A stretch of 64,000 bases of DNA from Aquanectria penicillioides. Taxonomy: Eukaryota; Ascomycota; Sordariomycetes; Hypocreales; Nectriaceae. Both the position numbers and the translations under genes were made by a program. Location: NCBI GenBank assembly GCA_003415625.1, contig PYIU01000003.1:2976001-3040000 (forward strand), in the 5' to 3' direction. Under the pieces are notes generated by a model, which had not been told where the DNA came from, made no database searches, and saw only the letters and a list, made by a program, of their open reading frames with translations. Positions 24,750-37,940 of the stretch are shown in pieces. The stretch's first letter is position 1, and each line of letters opens with the position of its first letter.

Positions 24750-27700
24750 CGGGCATTAACTGAATGAACCTGATGAATAGATAGTAGCCTCGGGGCTGAA
24801 GCGTATTAAATCGCCATAGATGTACGGTTCGTGAAGACTTTTCGATGAGCTTTGAGAGCGAAATGGATAGAGCGATGCTCTGAAACCACGTCAGCGGTTC
24901 GATAGCCTTCCAGAGGGGTAGCCCAAACCCTCTGCCCTGGAATCATTTTCAACATCTTGGACGTTTCGGCTTGCTATGCTATGGGATTGCAGGGGCCGTT
25001 CGGACGTCCAGGTTGCTTTACGGTCCACGTGTTAGACAGTTGTGGAGTGACGTTTACACCAAAGTCAAGTAAGAAACATGTCCTCCAGAGATAAAGATGA
25101 CGATGCGAATCCAAACCCCCATGCGCTATTTTACCTCCAGTCTCCCCAGGACTTACCCTCGTCGCCCTCTCTATTTGCAGGACAGTGTTTAGCTTTGAAG
25201 TGTCTTATAAAACGTCTTGTTAGTAGCATAGCGAGTGTAGTTACCATGATTTAGCTGGAAATAGGCATTTCCTTTCGACACCCAACGACTTAGATTGGTT
25301 TAATACTTGACTCGTCATCGTTTGATTCTTTCGGTGAATGGACGGGGGCGGGCAATTTTCCGTCACTCTGCGTTGGCCACATCAAGGTATAAGGAAACCG
25401 TCGCTATAGGGGTCTCCACCATGGTATAGGCATTTACAAGCCTCAACACTCGCCCACGTGTGACTCATTTCCTGCAATTTGCACCTCTCACTACGCCTAG
25501 TTGTAACGGAATTCTAAGAAGACAGACTATGGCATGCGAATGAATGAACTTGACGTGTCATAGAGGGAGTTTTGGGGTACGATCTGGTTACCCTATACAA
25601 CCCAACGTTATCAGAACGCCCCATCCACACCGATTCCCCAAGGCTTGGTCAGATCATCTTACCCAGCTGTGGCCCTACTGCAGGAGGCGAGGCTTGCGCG
25701 CATTATCTAGGCCAGGCAATGGCCTACGGGACGGCATCCGGTGAATGATTGGCTCTACGAAACAGGTTGCGTTCTAGGCCCCCCCCCCCTTAGATCGCAT
25801 GCACTACTAACTTTGGAGAAGGCAACGCTACCAGACACCCAATTAAAGGTACCAAGAAAAGCTTGTGGAAGACTCCGTCTTTGAGAATTTCTGCTCAAGG
25901 GCCGTGTATGAAGGAGGCGGGCTGCAAAGTCGGACGACCGGTGTAGTTTAGCAGGAGACGAAGAAGGGCTGACTCGTATCAGGGCGTTGGTTGGTGGTAG
26001 ATGGCAGGCCACTGGCAGCGGTAGAGTGTTTCAAGAACTTGGCAGAGGTTGACCGGTGCGCTAATGCTGAGAGTGGGAACAATTGTTTTGTTCCTCAGCC
26101 GATGGATGATGTTGAGGTGGTGGTGGCTTGGCCCGAGGCAAGGCCGTAGAACGGCCATGGAGACGGGGAAGCCACATATGATGAGGTAAAATGTAATGAC
26201 TCGCGGCCGGGTTGCTATGTCGAGTTAGAACCTGCAGAGAAGAGGCAAAGATACGGCGCGGGAAGCCGTTCAACGCGGCCATATCTCGAACACTAACACC
26301 ATTTCATCTCCACACCACGACGACATTGGCAGGTAACAGGGTTTGGCATTTTCAACACAGCTGAAAAGGATTGCTATGGGGATGAAACAGCCCTTGCATG
26401 TATTACAGCTGAAGGGATGCGCTGGGTCCTGCTCGTGATCAGGAGAGAAGTGGTCAAGTTTCCTTGACGGGATGGGGATTTCATGTACGACAACGGGAGC
26501 CAGGACCGCGTGTGGAACTCGTGAACCAAGCTTCGGCCCCGTCCCCGTTTTACACACTGGCCAGTCCATGTCCAGAGCACCAAATAAGCTGATCCCATTC
26601 ACATCTGCAGCGCGCGAGGTGATGGGGGTGGACGCTCGGAGCACTCGCAGCACTTCCCTAGGTAGGCAGGTTGGCGGCTGCTGATGCGTGATGGCGTCGA
26701 GCACGACAACGGCTTACCAGGGGAAGACGACAGAGAGAGTGGGCAAGAGAGAGAAAAAAAAAGGGACTCCATCTTTTTCGAAATGCAGCTATCTGGGTCG
26801 TCGCAATGAGGCCTTCGCACTACCGCAAGGCCTCGACAAGGATACCCTCGACTTGGGAATACGAGGAGCCCGGGGAGCGGCACAGGAGCGGCAACCAGAC
26901 GGCACCTAGATAGGCGATTTTTTTTTGTGGTGAATATGGGGTATTTAGTTTTTTTCTTCCTTCAAGGATTAGTGACATCGACGAAGGAAGAAGGAAACGA
27001 AACAGGCGGGTGTTTGTCAGTCAGCGAGGGTGGAAATTGGATTTTTTTTTTAGGCCTCGATATGATCTGCAATTAATTCTCTCGCTCAGGCTGCTTCGGG
27101 GAGAGTGCTTTGGCAATTTGTGCCTCGTCGCATTGAGAATCTCGTTTTCAGTTGAAGGCGCTACCTTTCAGTTGTGGAGGCTTTGGGAGGGAATTATCCT
27201 TTTTGGCTGTTGTATCTGATTTACCCGTTTTTATCTATTTTGGCAGTTTTGTCTGGCACGTTAGACGTATTAGGGACGACCAAGCGGTGGCGATGGTGAG
27301 AACACTGGCGATAGCGATAGCCGGTGGGATAGAGGGGGACATGAGGAACAGGGCGACGGTGAAAGCGACGACGAAGCTTGATGCTTGGTGACGGCGTCGT
27401 CGCACGCAAGCATACGTATTCTGAGCGAGGGACTTGATCCCATTGTGCGTCTGTCACCGTAGCAGGCAAGGCCCTGTGGCCTATTGCGGCGTAGGCGACG
27501 AAAAAAAAAAAACATCAAGAGGATGTGGATGGGCATACGAGGCTCTTGATACATCGACTCACCTGAAACAAAAGTCTTCATTCAATCTGCAAGTTCATGG
27601 CTAGTGCTGGGTCCGTCCGTGTCGAGAAGCATTTTGTTTGATGCGCCTTATTGAGTACGGAGTACGGAGTACCAACCAAGCCAGCGTAGGGACACGCCCC

Positions 27701-27781
27701 CTCTGGCCACTGTCGAGGGGAGGGGGCGGGGGCGGGGGCGCTGGTTACAGGGACGCTGCGCTCTGAATAATGGGCACTGAG

Positions 27782-27853
27782 GCGCTGGGGCGCTGGGACG
27801 CTGGGACGCTGGGGCGCTGGGACGCTGGGGCGCTGGGACGCTGTACGCTGGGA
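27782..27853. repeat. Minisatellite with 8-bp unit RCGCTGGG, about 9 copies
   Basis: Eight-base units alternating GCGCTGGG and ACGCTGGG run head to tail, ending with a slightly diverged TACGCTGGG. Degenerate copies continue on either side (from about 27750). Strongly G-biased on the plus strand. Confidence 0.93.
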
Positions 27854-28219
27854 CGTTGTGCTGGACGAGACCACGCTGGAACCGCTGGGCTTGTGAGTCT
27901 GTCTGTGTGTCTCTGTCCAGACGCCCCAAGACGGTGGGTGGATGGACCTGCACTAGTGTCAGGTCAACTCACGGTGGGCAAATGACATGCTGCAAACTGG
28001 CAGAATGGGTCCCAATAATGCACTCTGCGTGCTGTGATTGGGCCCCAAAATCGAAGCAAGCATAGTCCGTCCGGTCCACCGTTAGACCCTGCCGGCATGC
28101 CCCTGTTGAGACTTGGGACGGAGCCGGACTGAAAGAGACTGGACGGGGAGGGATGGTGGGACAACCCTGGGAGGAATTAAAGAAAAGTCCCGACAACGAC
28201 TGGGAGCAGCCCAGAAGTA

Positions 28220-28259
28220 CAGGAGTCCAGGAGCCCAGGAGCCCAGGAGCCCAGGAGCC
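28220..28259. repeat. Minisatellite with 8-bp unit CAGGAGCC, 5 copies
   Basis: Five direct copies; the first carries one substitution (CAGGAGTC). Only about 370 bp from the RCGCTGGG array. Confidence 0.92.
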
Positions 28260-30416
28260 CTGGAAGCTCCCTGGGGCTTGGACTTCTTCTGGACTACACC
28301 CAGGACAGGGAGTGTTCTAAAAACAGAGGCGGAACGCCGTCCTGATGGAAGACTGGGAGATTGGAGGATCTGCCCTATGATGCGCAACCTCATGAGGGAT
28401 CTTGCTTGTCAAAACAACGCAGACCCAGGCTCAGGAATGGGCCCCATATGCTGCACCCCTCCTTGCTCTCCCATCCAACATGTTTGTCGCCTCTGGCGTT
28501 TTCTGCTGCTGCTGATGGGGCCAAACGCCAGCACAGCATAGCACACCAGAGGAACAGCACACAACGCCGTGGCGATCTGGCTATGTGGTGCATAATTGAG
28601 GAGGCACCAATGCAAATGCACATGAGATCGGCCCAAACTAAGATGCTGCTGCTGCTGCTGTCTGTCTGTTTGGCATATGGTCCCGATGCGGTGGGTTGTT
28701 GCAGTTGCAGAGAGGCATAGACACGTACTGGACAGTGCATTTTCACATGTAGTTCGAGGCAAGGCGAGGCGGACGAGGATAGGATGGTCGACAACGGGAA
28801 AAAGGGGACGCGCCCCTCAAGTGCCGAATAGTGACGCCACCACGACTGACCGACCTGGAGACGAGACAATCCGTATATGGTAGCCCGTACGGGATTTCTC
28901 CGTGACTGACCACCTGTCTGTGCAGCAATTAATAGATGGTCATGCAAGATAGATGAGGTCTCTACAGGGAACCACCCATCTAGAATCAGGGATCCCACCG
29001 TTGTTCACGTGCCCCGGGGCTCGTCAGGATAGATCAAACAAGAACAGAGCTAAAGTGAAGGAGCACCACCGGCGGCGGCACAAGCAGCAGCAGGTGCAGG
29101 GCTGTTAATTAATTAAGCGTTGCGGCGTCGCATTTTCCATTTCTATTTCTAGGGCACCCTCGCACTAAAACCGTCCTCCATGACGACGAGTGAGCAGGGG
29201 ATTGTAGCCAGTTGGACCAGCATCCCTAACCCTTGCTCGAGATCCTTGTTTGGTGCTTGTGTTGGTGCAAGAGACAGAAACTGAAAGAGTAGGGGGGAGG
29301 AGGAGGAGGGGAGGGAGAGCAGAAGGGGGGGGGGGACACACATAGAGAAGAGAGAAAACGTCCGTGTGGGCTTGCTTGTTAGTGAGAGACTGGGGACCTG
29401 GGACACATGAGACGAAACCTACGAAACCGAGGTGGGTTCGCCGCCAACCTGGACGCACTTCGTATGAAGCAGAGAACACTATACACGATGCGCCCGGATC
29501 TGAAGCGAATCGGTGCTTGCACTATAGTAGGTATCAGCGAGCGCTCATCCTCAGGGGCTCCGCATAGAAGCCTTCTAGCGAATTCCTATCCCAACTTGGT
29601 TCAAGGCTTTTAGCGAGTGACAATCCGTCCCATCTTCCCTACCTCCTGGTTAGGTCCCATGCCATGTACGAGGTAGACGCGATGGACGCATGTTGAAACT
29701 GGCCGTCACTGTTTGAGGATCGCTGCTGGGTCCGGCATGAGGTAGGTGCAGCCCGGCCGGCGCTACCTGCCTTGCTTGTCTCGGAGATTTTTTTCCCTTC
29801 CCATTTTATTTGTTTTTTCCTTCTCTCCGTTCTACAGCAAGAAATGGAAGGGCTCGTCCTGGCTCAAAGTGCCCCGCCAGACCACCATCCTTCTTTCTGT
29901 TGCACTGTGCATTCATTCCCACACTATTACCTGAACTATTTCGACCACACGATCCACCTTTCCGTCTTGTCCACCCACCCATCCATAGGTCCCACGTTCC
30001 ACGTACATCCCGTCGTCGTCCACACGTCGTCCGTACCTTCCTTCCTACCCAAGGTAGGCGGGCCCATGAGAATGTACTACGGTACTTACCTACCTACCTG
30101 CATGTGCGTTGGTGGATGCCTCCTCCTCCCAGCTTTCTCTCTTTGATCACCTCCCCCGACTTGTCCAATTGCCAATCCGTAATCCCGTCTTGTATCCGCG
30201 TTTCTTAGGCTTGTGTCTTCATCTGCCGTGGCCGCTTCTTTTCGTCTCCAGCTTCGCGTGTGTTTAGATCTCAATACTACAATGGTTTGGGTTGCCGTCG
30301 ACGCCACCATCTATGCTGCCGTCCCCCCCCTTCGAGGACCAAAAAAAAAAATGCGCAATGGGATTGACAGACAGGAAGAGGTAGACACACGGACCCGAGC
30401 GTGCACATGTACCCAG

Positions 30417-30418
<2 letters not shown>

Positions 30419-30457
<39 letters not shown>
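30419..30457. repeat. (CA)n microsatellite, about 19 units
   Basis: Uninterrupted alternating A and C over 39 nt. Confidence 0.97.
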
Positions 30458-30461
<4 letters not shown>

Positions 30462-33400
30462 GACAAAGGCCAGAGATGTGTGGGGAGGCTCACGGGAAGG
30501 CACATGCTCAACCCTTTTAGTTCCTCACGCCGGAGAAACAAAATCCTACAGCCAGCGGCGCGCTATACTTCAACTTCGTATTGACTATCTCCTGCAGGAA
30601 CAGAACCTTACGGTTGCCAGACTCATTACGGCTCCCATACCCGGCGCCGCCTGGGCAGCTTCTGCACCTCGGGGATCGATCCGTCAGCCTCTAAGCCTCT
30701 CGTGGGATTCGCTTCACCTGACGGTGATCGGTTCTCAAGCATACAGTATCCTCTGCCCTACCGTCCCTCCCCGGGCCATATGCCATCTTCCGACCAGTCG
30801 CAACAATTCTAGGCCCTCCCGCGGCTCCGAAATCCCACCCCAAGCGCAAACAAGCGCATAAACTATCCCTGTCTAATCGCCACAGGGCTTTTTGTCGGCT
30901 TGACTGAAACTTCACTCATTAGCCCACCGCGACTTCTTTGTCTTGATCCGTTCTTCCTTTCCTCCACCGGCCTCCTCCTCGACGCTCGAGTTCCGCTTCG
31001 AGTCCCGAGCGTCCATCCATCCCCGTCCACAAATAGCCCTTGCTCTTTCTCCGGCAACACCATCCTGGCTTGCGACGCCGCACGCATGAAACATGGGGGA
31101 TGCTATCCTGGCACGGAGACGCTTGCAACCTATATTGCCTACAGCTTTCAACACCACTGTGATGATCGTGGAGACCCCAAGGGCCCTTACCTCCATACTA
31201 CTCACGCACTTACTTACTGGATACCAATACGTAGTCGGTGCCCTCCCCTCGTACCCCCCCCATTCCCCATTCCCCGTCCCCCGTGCCCCCCGTCCAACCG
31301 GTTCCACTGCGACGCGTCCACACCTTCGCTGGCTCAATGCCCTGGTCGTTTCCTCCCCGAATCCCAGCCCGGCCCTGACTGTCAAACTAACGAGACGACG
31401 ACGGGGAACCAATTGACATAGCAGCAAGACCGTGGCGCGTCTCAATCCCGTCTTGTCACCACGGCGTCCTTCGACTCAAGTCATCAAGCTTCATCCAGAC
31501 CCAAGTAAGCCCACGCTGTCAGTGCGATGTGCGATGCAACACGATCGACTTCGGGAAATTAATTAAAGCCACCTACAACACACTTGGTCATCATCCTAAA
31601 ATTATCTTACAGATCTCAATAGCAGTCGCCCTAGTCGTTGCGGCTTCCGGCCAGGCTAGCCCCAGATACACTTGGCACCACCAAGGCCAATGTAGGGGGT
31701 ACAGCATTGGGGTTTTCTACCTGCGGCAGCACCTCCTCTGTTCAGCAGCCAACTAGATGAGAGGCGGTGGCTGCTTCAACGGTCTCTTAAAATCAGGCGG
31801 TACACGATCAGACCGCGGGGGGATGGATTACACACATTGGTCCGGCCCATCGCGTATTGGTGCGGGCACCGACATATTGCACGATGCGATGCGATGCAGT
31901 GAGAAAAGGCTAGGCAAGGCAAAAACGAGAGAATGGCAAGGGAAACAAAGGGAAGCACACGCACAGGCGCGCTTGGCCGCACAATGCGGCCTTGGCCTGG
32001 GGCCTACGGTCAGTTGAAGCTTGCTTTCTTGCTTGCTGCTTGCTCCCCGTCGCTGGCTCCCGTCATTTTTAGCCTGCATCATTCGGGCCTGGTCGCATCA
32101 TTGTCGCCCAGAACTAGAACGGGCCATTCCCAACACCTGGCCTCGGCATCTCCCGACCAACTGTCGACCAGCACATGGGCTTGTTGGTGGGTCGATCCCG
32201 GGTCTGTTGCGTTGCGTTGCAGTGCTTTGTGTGTGCGGCTGCCGTTCCTTTGCTGTCTGCCATGCATCCCTGGATTGTAACCCTGGCTGAAGTCAACGCC
32301 CAGGTCCCCAGTCCTGGCGACGTCAAACGGATCAAGTCCCTGGAGATGTTTCACGCCCAATTGCACGTATCAGCTTGCAGATCGACAGGCTTGCTGCGCC
32401 TCGATGGCCCCCTTCCCCTTTGACGGCACCAGCAGCAGCAGCAGTGTCAGGCAAAGGGGTAGCGCAGCTGATGCGGGATGGACCATCTATGATCTGTCCA
32501 CGCTGTTAGCTTCCAAGTCTTGCCCAGGCCTAGACGGTAACGGTCGGGTTTACCCCTCCAAAATCCCATTGTCCTGGACCCTGCCCGGGACAATTCCCTT
32601 GTGGAGATCATGGTTCGGACGGGGCCTTCAACGCCATGATCTGCGACCCGTCATGCTAACCAACAGGGGTGTCCCGTTCCTCGAAAACTGCCGGCAACCA
32701 CACTACGCTAGTTACGAGGGCCGCGCCCGCTTTGTCTTGCTGCTCCTGGCCTCCAGGTACCCATCAGGCCAGGATTTGAGGGTTGGCTGAGTGTCGTCTC
32801 GTCTGTGGCAGCCAGTCGGGCCACTCTTCCACTGCCCGAGTAGCTTCTCGTCGAGATGGCTCCAGTGACTGACCCCATCTCACCCCTTCGTTATCGACGC
32901 ATTATGCGACCCGTATCGTGCTTTGTGTCCCCCAAGGGCCAAGGGCCAGCAGCTGCTGAAGACGTGGGTAGCCATGTCCCTTCTCATGATGATGACGATG
33001 ATGATGGTCGTGCTGGCGCCGGGAGTGGGGTTGGTGCTGTTGCTGTTGCTTGCGCTGGGACTGGAGCTGGAGGCTCCTACTGCAAGGCCGCTCACACTGT
33101 GGTCAACTAGGTATTCCCCTCCCCATATAACGCAAACCTCTGGAACTTCAATTTTGACTTCCTTCACTTTGTCGGCTCTGGTCTCTGAATTCGCGTGCTG
33201 GGAATACCCTGTTCCGTGATCCTAGTAGGCGACGGGGCCATTGTCTACTTGATCCACCCCCCCTTTCAGCCCTCAATCCTCAACCCCTCCAACCCCAACC
33301 CCAACCCCAAACGACTACCGTCTTCGAACCCTACCGTCTCTTTCATGCGTTGTCAGTCCAGTCATAGCGTCCAGCGATTAGCTTCTTCTCCGTGGCAGAT

Positions 33401-34168
33401 TCGTCTCATCTCTTCCTTTTCCATCCTTCATCCCAAGTTCGTCGATGGTTGTTTGACTCCCTCTTCTGTCATTCGCTTTTCCCCCCTACTCGATTCTATC
33501 CTACACCTATCAACGAACTTCTTCAATACACCTACAAGTGGTCAAAACGACCTGGAGTCGTTTGAATTCTTGTTCGACAAGGCCAGCTATACGTTCCTGG
33601 GTTCCTGGACGACATCGGCTACTACATCAATCGACTCGAGAGCCTGGATTCACCATCTCTGGCACCGCTACGTGTCTTCCCTCATCCGCTTTCGCAGAAA
33701 ATCAATAAAGAGGAGCCTCCTTCCACGATTTATTCTGTCGGGCGACGATCTGGCATAAGCGAGATCTTTGTCGACCATCAACCGACACCACGCCTCTGTC
33801 TTCTCCAGTCGCATCGCGAGGGACACTTCAAACTCGTTCACCTCCGCTCATCTCATCTCCAGGACTCCTGGACCCGTACCTAATTTAATCAGTAATTCCT
33901 CTTGGAGAGCAATCGACCACCTTTCACATCGCAGATTGGACATTTGAATGGCCATGGCCATGGGACAATAAGCGCTTGTACTAATTCACCCAACGACCGG
34001 TATCATTATCTCGGCGCAGTAATAGTATTGTCGACTCCTAATTTCAACCATCCCTTCTCAGCCAGTTGAGAAGATCCTTCAGGTACAGGATCTAGCGATT
34101 GCGCAGGACTGCACCACCTTAATCCATCCCATACGCCCACAACAGCACCTTGTGCTTCAGTTTTCACC

Positions 34169-37100
34169 ATGAACATTGCATCGATGCTCAACCTCTCAAC
34201 GGGGCCCAGTCCCCATGGACAAGTTTCCAAAGAAGTCACGCCTCCACTAGCAGCTCGAAGAAGTTTTGCTACACCATCTGCTCTTCCAACACCGTCTCCC
34301 GAGTGCGCCCCCGCAAAACAAGCAAACAGCATCAAGGACAGCCGAGTCCGTACTCCCTGGGATGCTGGTGGCTATTCCCTTCCACGGGATGCAGCACCTC
34401 AGTACTCGAGGTCATCTTTATCATTCCGCCCTGCCAGCGAGGCCATTGAAACAGCACCTGTCTACGGCGCTCCTCTCGCCGGAGGCCACTCCCGCCATGC
34501 CTCGGTGACATCGGTAGAGTCACCCATGGCGATGGGTGCCCCGTCCGTACCTACACCTTTCTCGAACCCCCGACCAACCAGGTGTGTATTTATTCCGTGG
34601 GTAGCACGTTATGGACGACATGGAGCTGACAATAGCAAGACGAATGCATTCCACATCTGATGTTCAGCAAGATTCGTGGATGCGCCGAAGGTATGTTATG
34701 CAAGCATCCCACCAAGACCACCGACAAGGCGCTGGCCGCCACTGTACACGAGGGGCGATGCTAACTTCCACAGCTCCTACTGCGAGACCCGTCCTCAACC
34801 AGACTCAAGAAGGTTCGTATCATCTATTGCATTCCCTTTTACCCAGTTTTCTTTTTTAGACGGCACCGCATGATGGAGCATTATGGAAGACAATGCGTTG
34901 GCAAGATGGTTGGAGGTGGGGTGTCAAAGCGCTTCGCCTGTCAGGCCGTCTGGGCCACCCGTTTTCTATTCTTGGAGACGCGCAGGGAACAGCTGTACTG
35001 ACAATGAACCAGGTCGAGCCTCTGGAACGAGCATGGCGCTGGTTTGCCTGCTGGGATTGCCAGCTCTCCCCGGCACAGAGTTTCTGATAGCCGAAGCAGC
35101 TTTTCGTCCCTGTGCTCATCAACCTTCTCGGGTGGCCACTCCCGGTTCTCGTCGATGTCGACAGTCAGCAGCCATCAAGTTAGCTCTGTGGCTGCTGAGA
35201 TGCCGCTGCTGGAGTCGAAACTCGAGCAGCTCCCCAAGCTGACCCCTACGCCTGAATACGTAGAGCGTCGAGAGTCTTCCCCAAGGCTGCCACCGCTGCC
35301 CCAGCATAGCGCAATTGCTCATTATCCATCTGGCCTGCCACAAGGCGGGCCCGTCGATCCCGCGCTGGACGCAAGAGCTATCAGACGAAAGCGATCACGG
35401 CTTTCCATTGACCAGAGGTATGTGATGTACCTTTTTTTTCTTCAATATTTTCCTTGTAAACGAAATATCGATCCAATTCAAAGTGGTTGGCATGCCACGG
35501 CCAAAATACCATTCACTACGTCTTCTCCTCACCTCCCCTTTATTATGGCCTCCCTGTATTCGCTTTGCCGTTTGTCGCTCGACCCTAGTCAATGAGTTGA
35601 TGAGTTGAACGCCCACCCCGAGCCCACTACTACACGATGACCAAAGTTGGCCAATTTCCCTCAATCAGCCGTGAATCTGTCAGCGAGTTGTTTGGGTGGC
35701 ACTTTCAAAACGAGTCGCCATTCGCAGCAGTGGCGATCAGGTGTTCTGATGACGTTTTGGTGGCTGGATCGTAGAGTATTTGGTCATGCATCACTGCTCG
35801 TATCGTCTCTTCATCATTGCTAGGGTCTGATACCCTTTGTCAAGCCCTCTCTCTATCGCCTCAAAACGCCCCAAAACATACCTGGCAATACTCTACAGGC
35901 ATCACACTCTGAATCGACCTACGCGTTTGCTTTCCCAACACCGCCTTTACCCCCCTGCACCACCAAACACTCAACTAAGCGAGCAAGCAGCCAGTTCAGA
36001 AAACCACTAACATTCTCATAGTCACTCCTCGCTCAGAAGCAGTGTTTTGCATCCCTTGGAGCGAATTCACAAGCGTACTATCTCTGCACCCAACCCCCCG
36101 CAGATCTCTTCCTCAACCTTTGCTCGCGGACCCTCGTACCTACCACCAATCACCCCGGAGAGTTTTGAACCTGTGCTACCACACCCGCATCCTGCTATGC
36201 CTCGCGGGCGTCGCAGCGTCAGTAGAGGCCGCCGGGCTAGCAGGGCCGATATCTCGCCTGTCGGCAACCCTGCCTCGCGATCTGCAGGGCACATGAATGA
36301 GACTATGGGAAATACGGATGGATCTCCAGCTCCCCGCTCGCAAGGTATGTGATTCGTCTCTCTTGAAAGACGCCAGCTAACCAAGGCCATTGCAGTCCTT
36401 CCCCCTCCTCCGGCAGCTTCCTCATCCGACTTTCAGGCTCGCCTTCTTAACACTTGCACCCGGTTTGGCCTCTCTGGAGGAGCACCCTTGCGCGGCGGTG
36501 ACATCTGCATGCACGTCGATAACTGCAACACCGGATCTGTACCTCGCAAGGTGATCTCTCATCTTTTTGGCCGCAACAAGGTTTGCACTCGCCGAATTCC
36601 TGAGCGAGCGTGGGTTTGTATGTGCCGTAAGCATTACCAACGAATCCGATACCGCAAGGGAGCCGAGTTTAGCATGACGCAGATCGACCTCGTCTACGAG
36701 CAGATTGCCCGAATGATCTTTTGGAGCCAAGGCCTCGAGAGCAATGGTGGGGTCAACGTCGAAGGCATTTACATTCGATCCTGGACTTTTTCTATTCGCA
36801 AACGTGAGCTTAGACGGCTGGTCGAGTCGAACGGTCAAGACCCTCTTCCAAGATGGATCATCCAGAGCCTGGGCGAGGGCAAAACCCACGACGACATTCT
36901 CAACATTGTTGAGCGTCTTCACCATGACATCCAACAGGGCATCCTGAGGGATGTTCCGCCCGTCGAGTTTCTCCCCGAGGTCGTCGATGCCTATACGCTC
37001 CGGGCGACCCACTCCCCCAACACTGTCAACCGCGAGGGTTCAAACGACATTGAAATGCAGGATGCAAACCAGTCGGGTCTTGGTGATAGCATTGGAGAGG

Positions 37101-37939
37101 ATGAAGGATCCCCATTCTCCAAGGATACGTCTCCACTTGAGCCTGTGGAAGAGGAGAATTGCGACTACAGAAGTCCCAGAGAGGAAGCACTGTCTCCAGC
37201 TGCCTCGGCCGTTTCTGACGGAACTCAACGCCCTCCGACATCTCTCAGCCACCAGCGTCAGCGAAGTGACTCGCAAATCTACGCTGCTCGATCTCAGATC
37301 GACTTTGCACAATCCGAAGATCGACGTAACAGTCATCCGGAGTTTGACAGTCAGAACCCAAAAGTACCCCCAAATTACGAGCTTGATGTTAATATTCAGA
37401 TACAGGAGTCGCTCATAATGACAGGCGGCCCTCGGGCGCCTCTCTATAAACCATGTAGCTCCGTGAGCTCCTCCGCTGATGCTCAGCCAAATGTCACAAG
37501 TGACTTTATGCTGATCAACAGACTTGCATCGAATTTCCAGAACTCTTCAGGTCCGATTTACGATGCTTCTGCGGAGCCGCAAAGTGGCGATCCCCGCAGG
37601 AGAATGGTTCCGCCCCAGGCCTCCGCCGGTCGGTCGGACCATAGTTTCGGTTATGTTTTGCCTCATGTACAAGATCAAAATATCAGTTTGCCACACCCCG
37701 ACACTTATGTTCCCGGACCTCCACCCACCCTGAAGAACCCAAACGTTGGTGCACCACTTCGGCTCGCCCGGGTTCAAACGGCACTCATGCTTCCGGAGAC
37801 CTTCGAAGGTTCCTCCCCGGTGCTTGAAACCGCCGCGCACGGTCAATACACCCCTAGGGTCGACAAGAAGAATCTTCCCGGATTCCGGAATGGAGGTGTT
37901 GCACCGGATGATTTGGAAACTGGCCAAGGTGATTCCTAA
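34169..37939 (+). CDS. Large Cys/His-rich conserved fungal protein, 6 exons, 924 aa
   Basis: Possible transcriptional or developmental regulator, inferred from architecture; I cannot name the family with certainty. The model is join(34169..34581, 34640..34690, 34774..34812, 35013..35417, 36022..36344, 36396..37939), in frame for 925 codons. Introns are 58, 83, 200, 604 and 51 nt; the second and third coding exons are only 51 and 39 nt. Residues 1-410 are Ser/Pro-rich and low in order, with basic patches (IRRKRSRLSID; PRGRRSVSRGRRASR). A conserved folded domain starts near residue 424. It carries C448, H450, C454, H466, C474, C485, C487 and H490 around HLFGRNKVCTRRIP and CRKHYQRIRYRKG, a spacing that suggests zinc binding, and is followed by helical segments to about residue 590. 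The C-terminal 330 residues look disordered. The stop at 37937-37939 is followed by an open in-frame extension (see findings). Confidence 0.85.
35418..36021 (+). other. Unusually long (604-nt) intron in the Cys/His-rich gene
   Basis: Donor GTATGT at 35418 and acceptor CATAG at 36021 join DQ(S) to HSSLRSSV in frame. All other introns in the window are 211 nt or shorter. It may hide an alternative exon or start site; I see none with clear splice signals. Confidence 0.6.
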
Positions 37940-37940
37940 G
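37896..37940 (+). other. Candidate 45-nt optional intron removing the stop codon
   Basis: GTGTTG at 37896 and CCTAAG ending at 37940 bound a segment of 45 nt, a multiple of three, that contains the TAA. Splicing would join the reading frame directly to 37941-38224 and give a 1004-residue protein. The signals are weak: a non-consensus donor, no clear branch site and no pyrimidine tract. Confidence 0.35.

Larger units (their letters stand above)
24750..34168. other. 9.4-kb intergenic region upstream of the large Cys/His-rich gene
   Basis: The longest gene-free stretch. It contains poly-T/A runs, two minisatellites (27782-27853 and 28220-28259), CTG and CAG triplet patches (about 28639-28660 and 32429-32445), a 39-nt (CA)n tract (30419-30457), an ATG/GAT triplet patch (about 32986-33006) and a CT-rich leader at about 33240-33530. 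Many open frames exist, the longest 202 codons, but they are low-complexity or overlap one another, and none has a recognisable domain or intron structure. Confidence 0.6.

Noticed and set aside
24850..24925. tRNA-like A-box and B-box sequence near GGTTCGATAGCC
   Set aside because: I could not form an acceptor stem or anticodon stem around it.
28390..28998. 202-codon open frame on the minus strand
   Set aside because: Low-complexity Ser/Cys/Leu translation overlapping other open frames. No domain, no orthologue recognised, no intron support.
33283..33311. Telomere-like CCCCAA repeats
   Set aside because: Only about four imperfect units inside a CT-rich leader. The usual filamentous-fungal telomere unit is TTAGGG/CCCTAA, and there is no subtelomeric context.
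33195..33758. 187-codon open frame on the plus strand
   Set aside because: Starts in a CT-rich tract typical of a leader and ends before the real gene. The translation is Ser/Pro/Phe/Leu-biased, as expected from pyrimidine-rich DNA.
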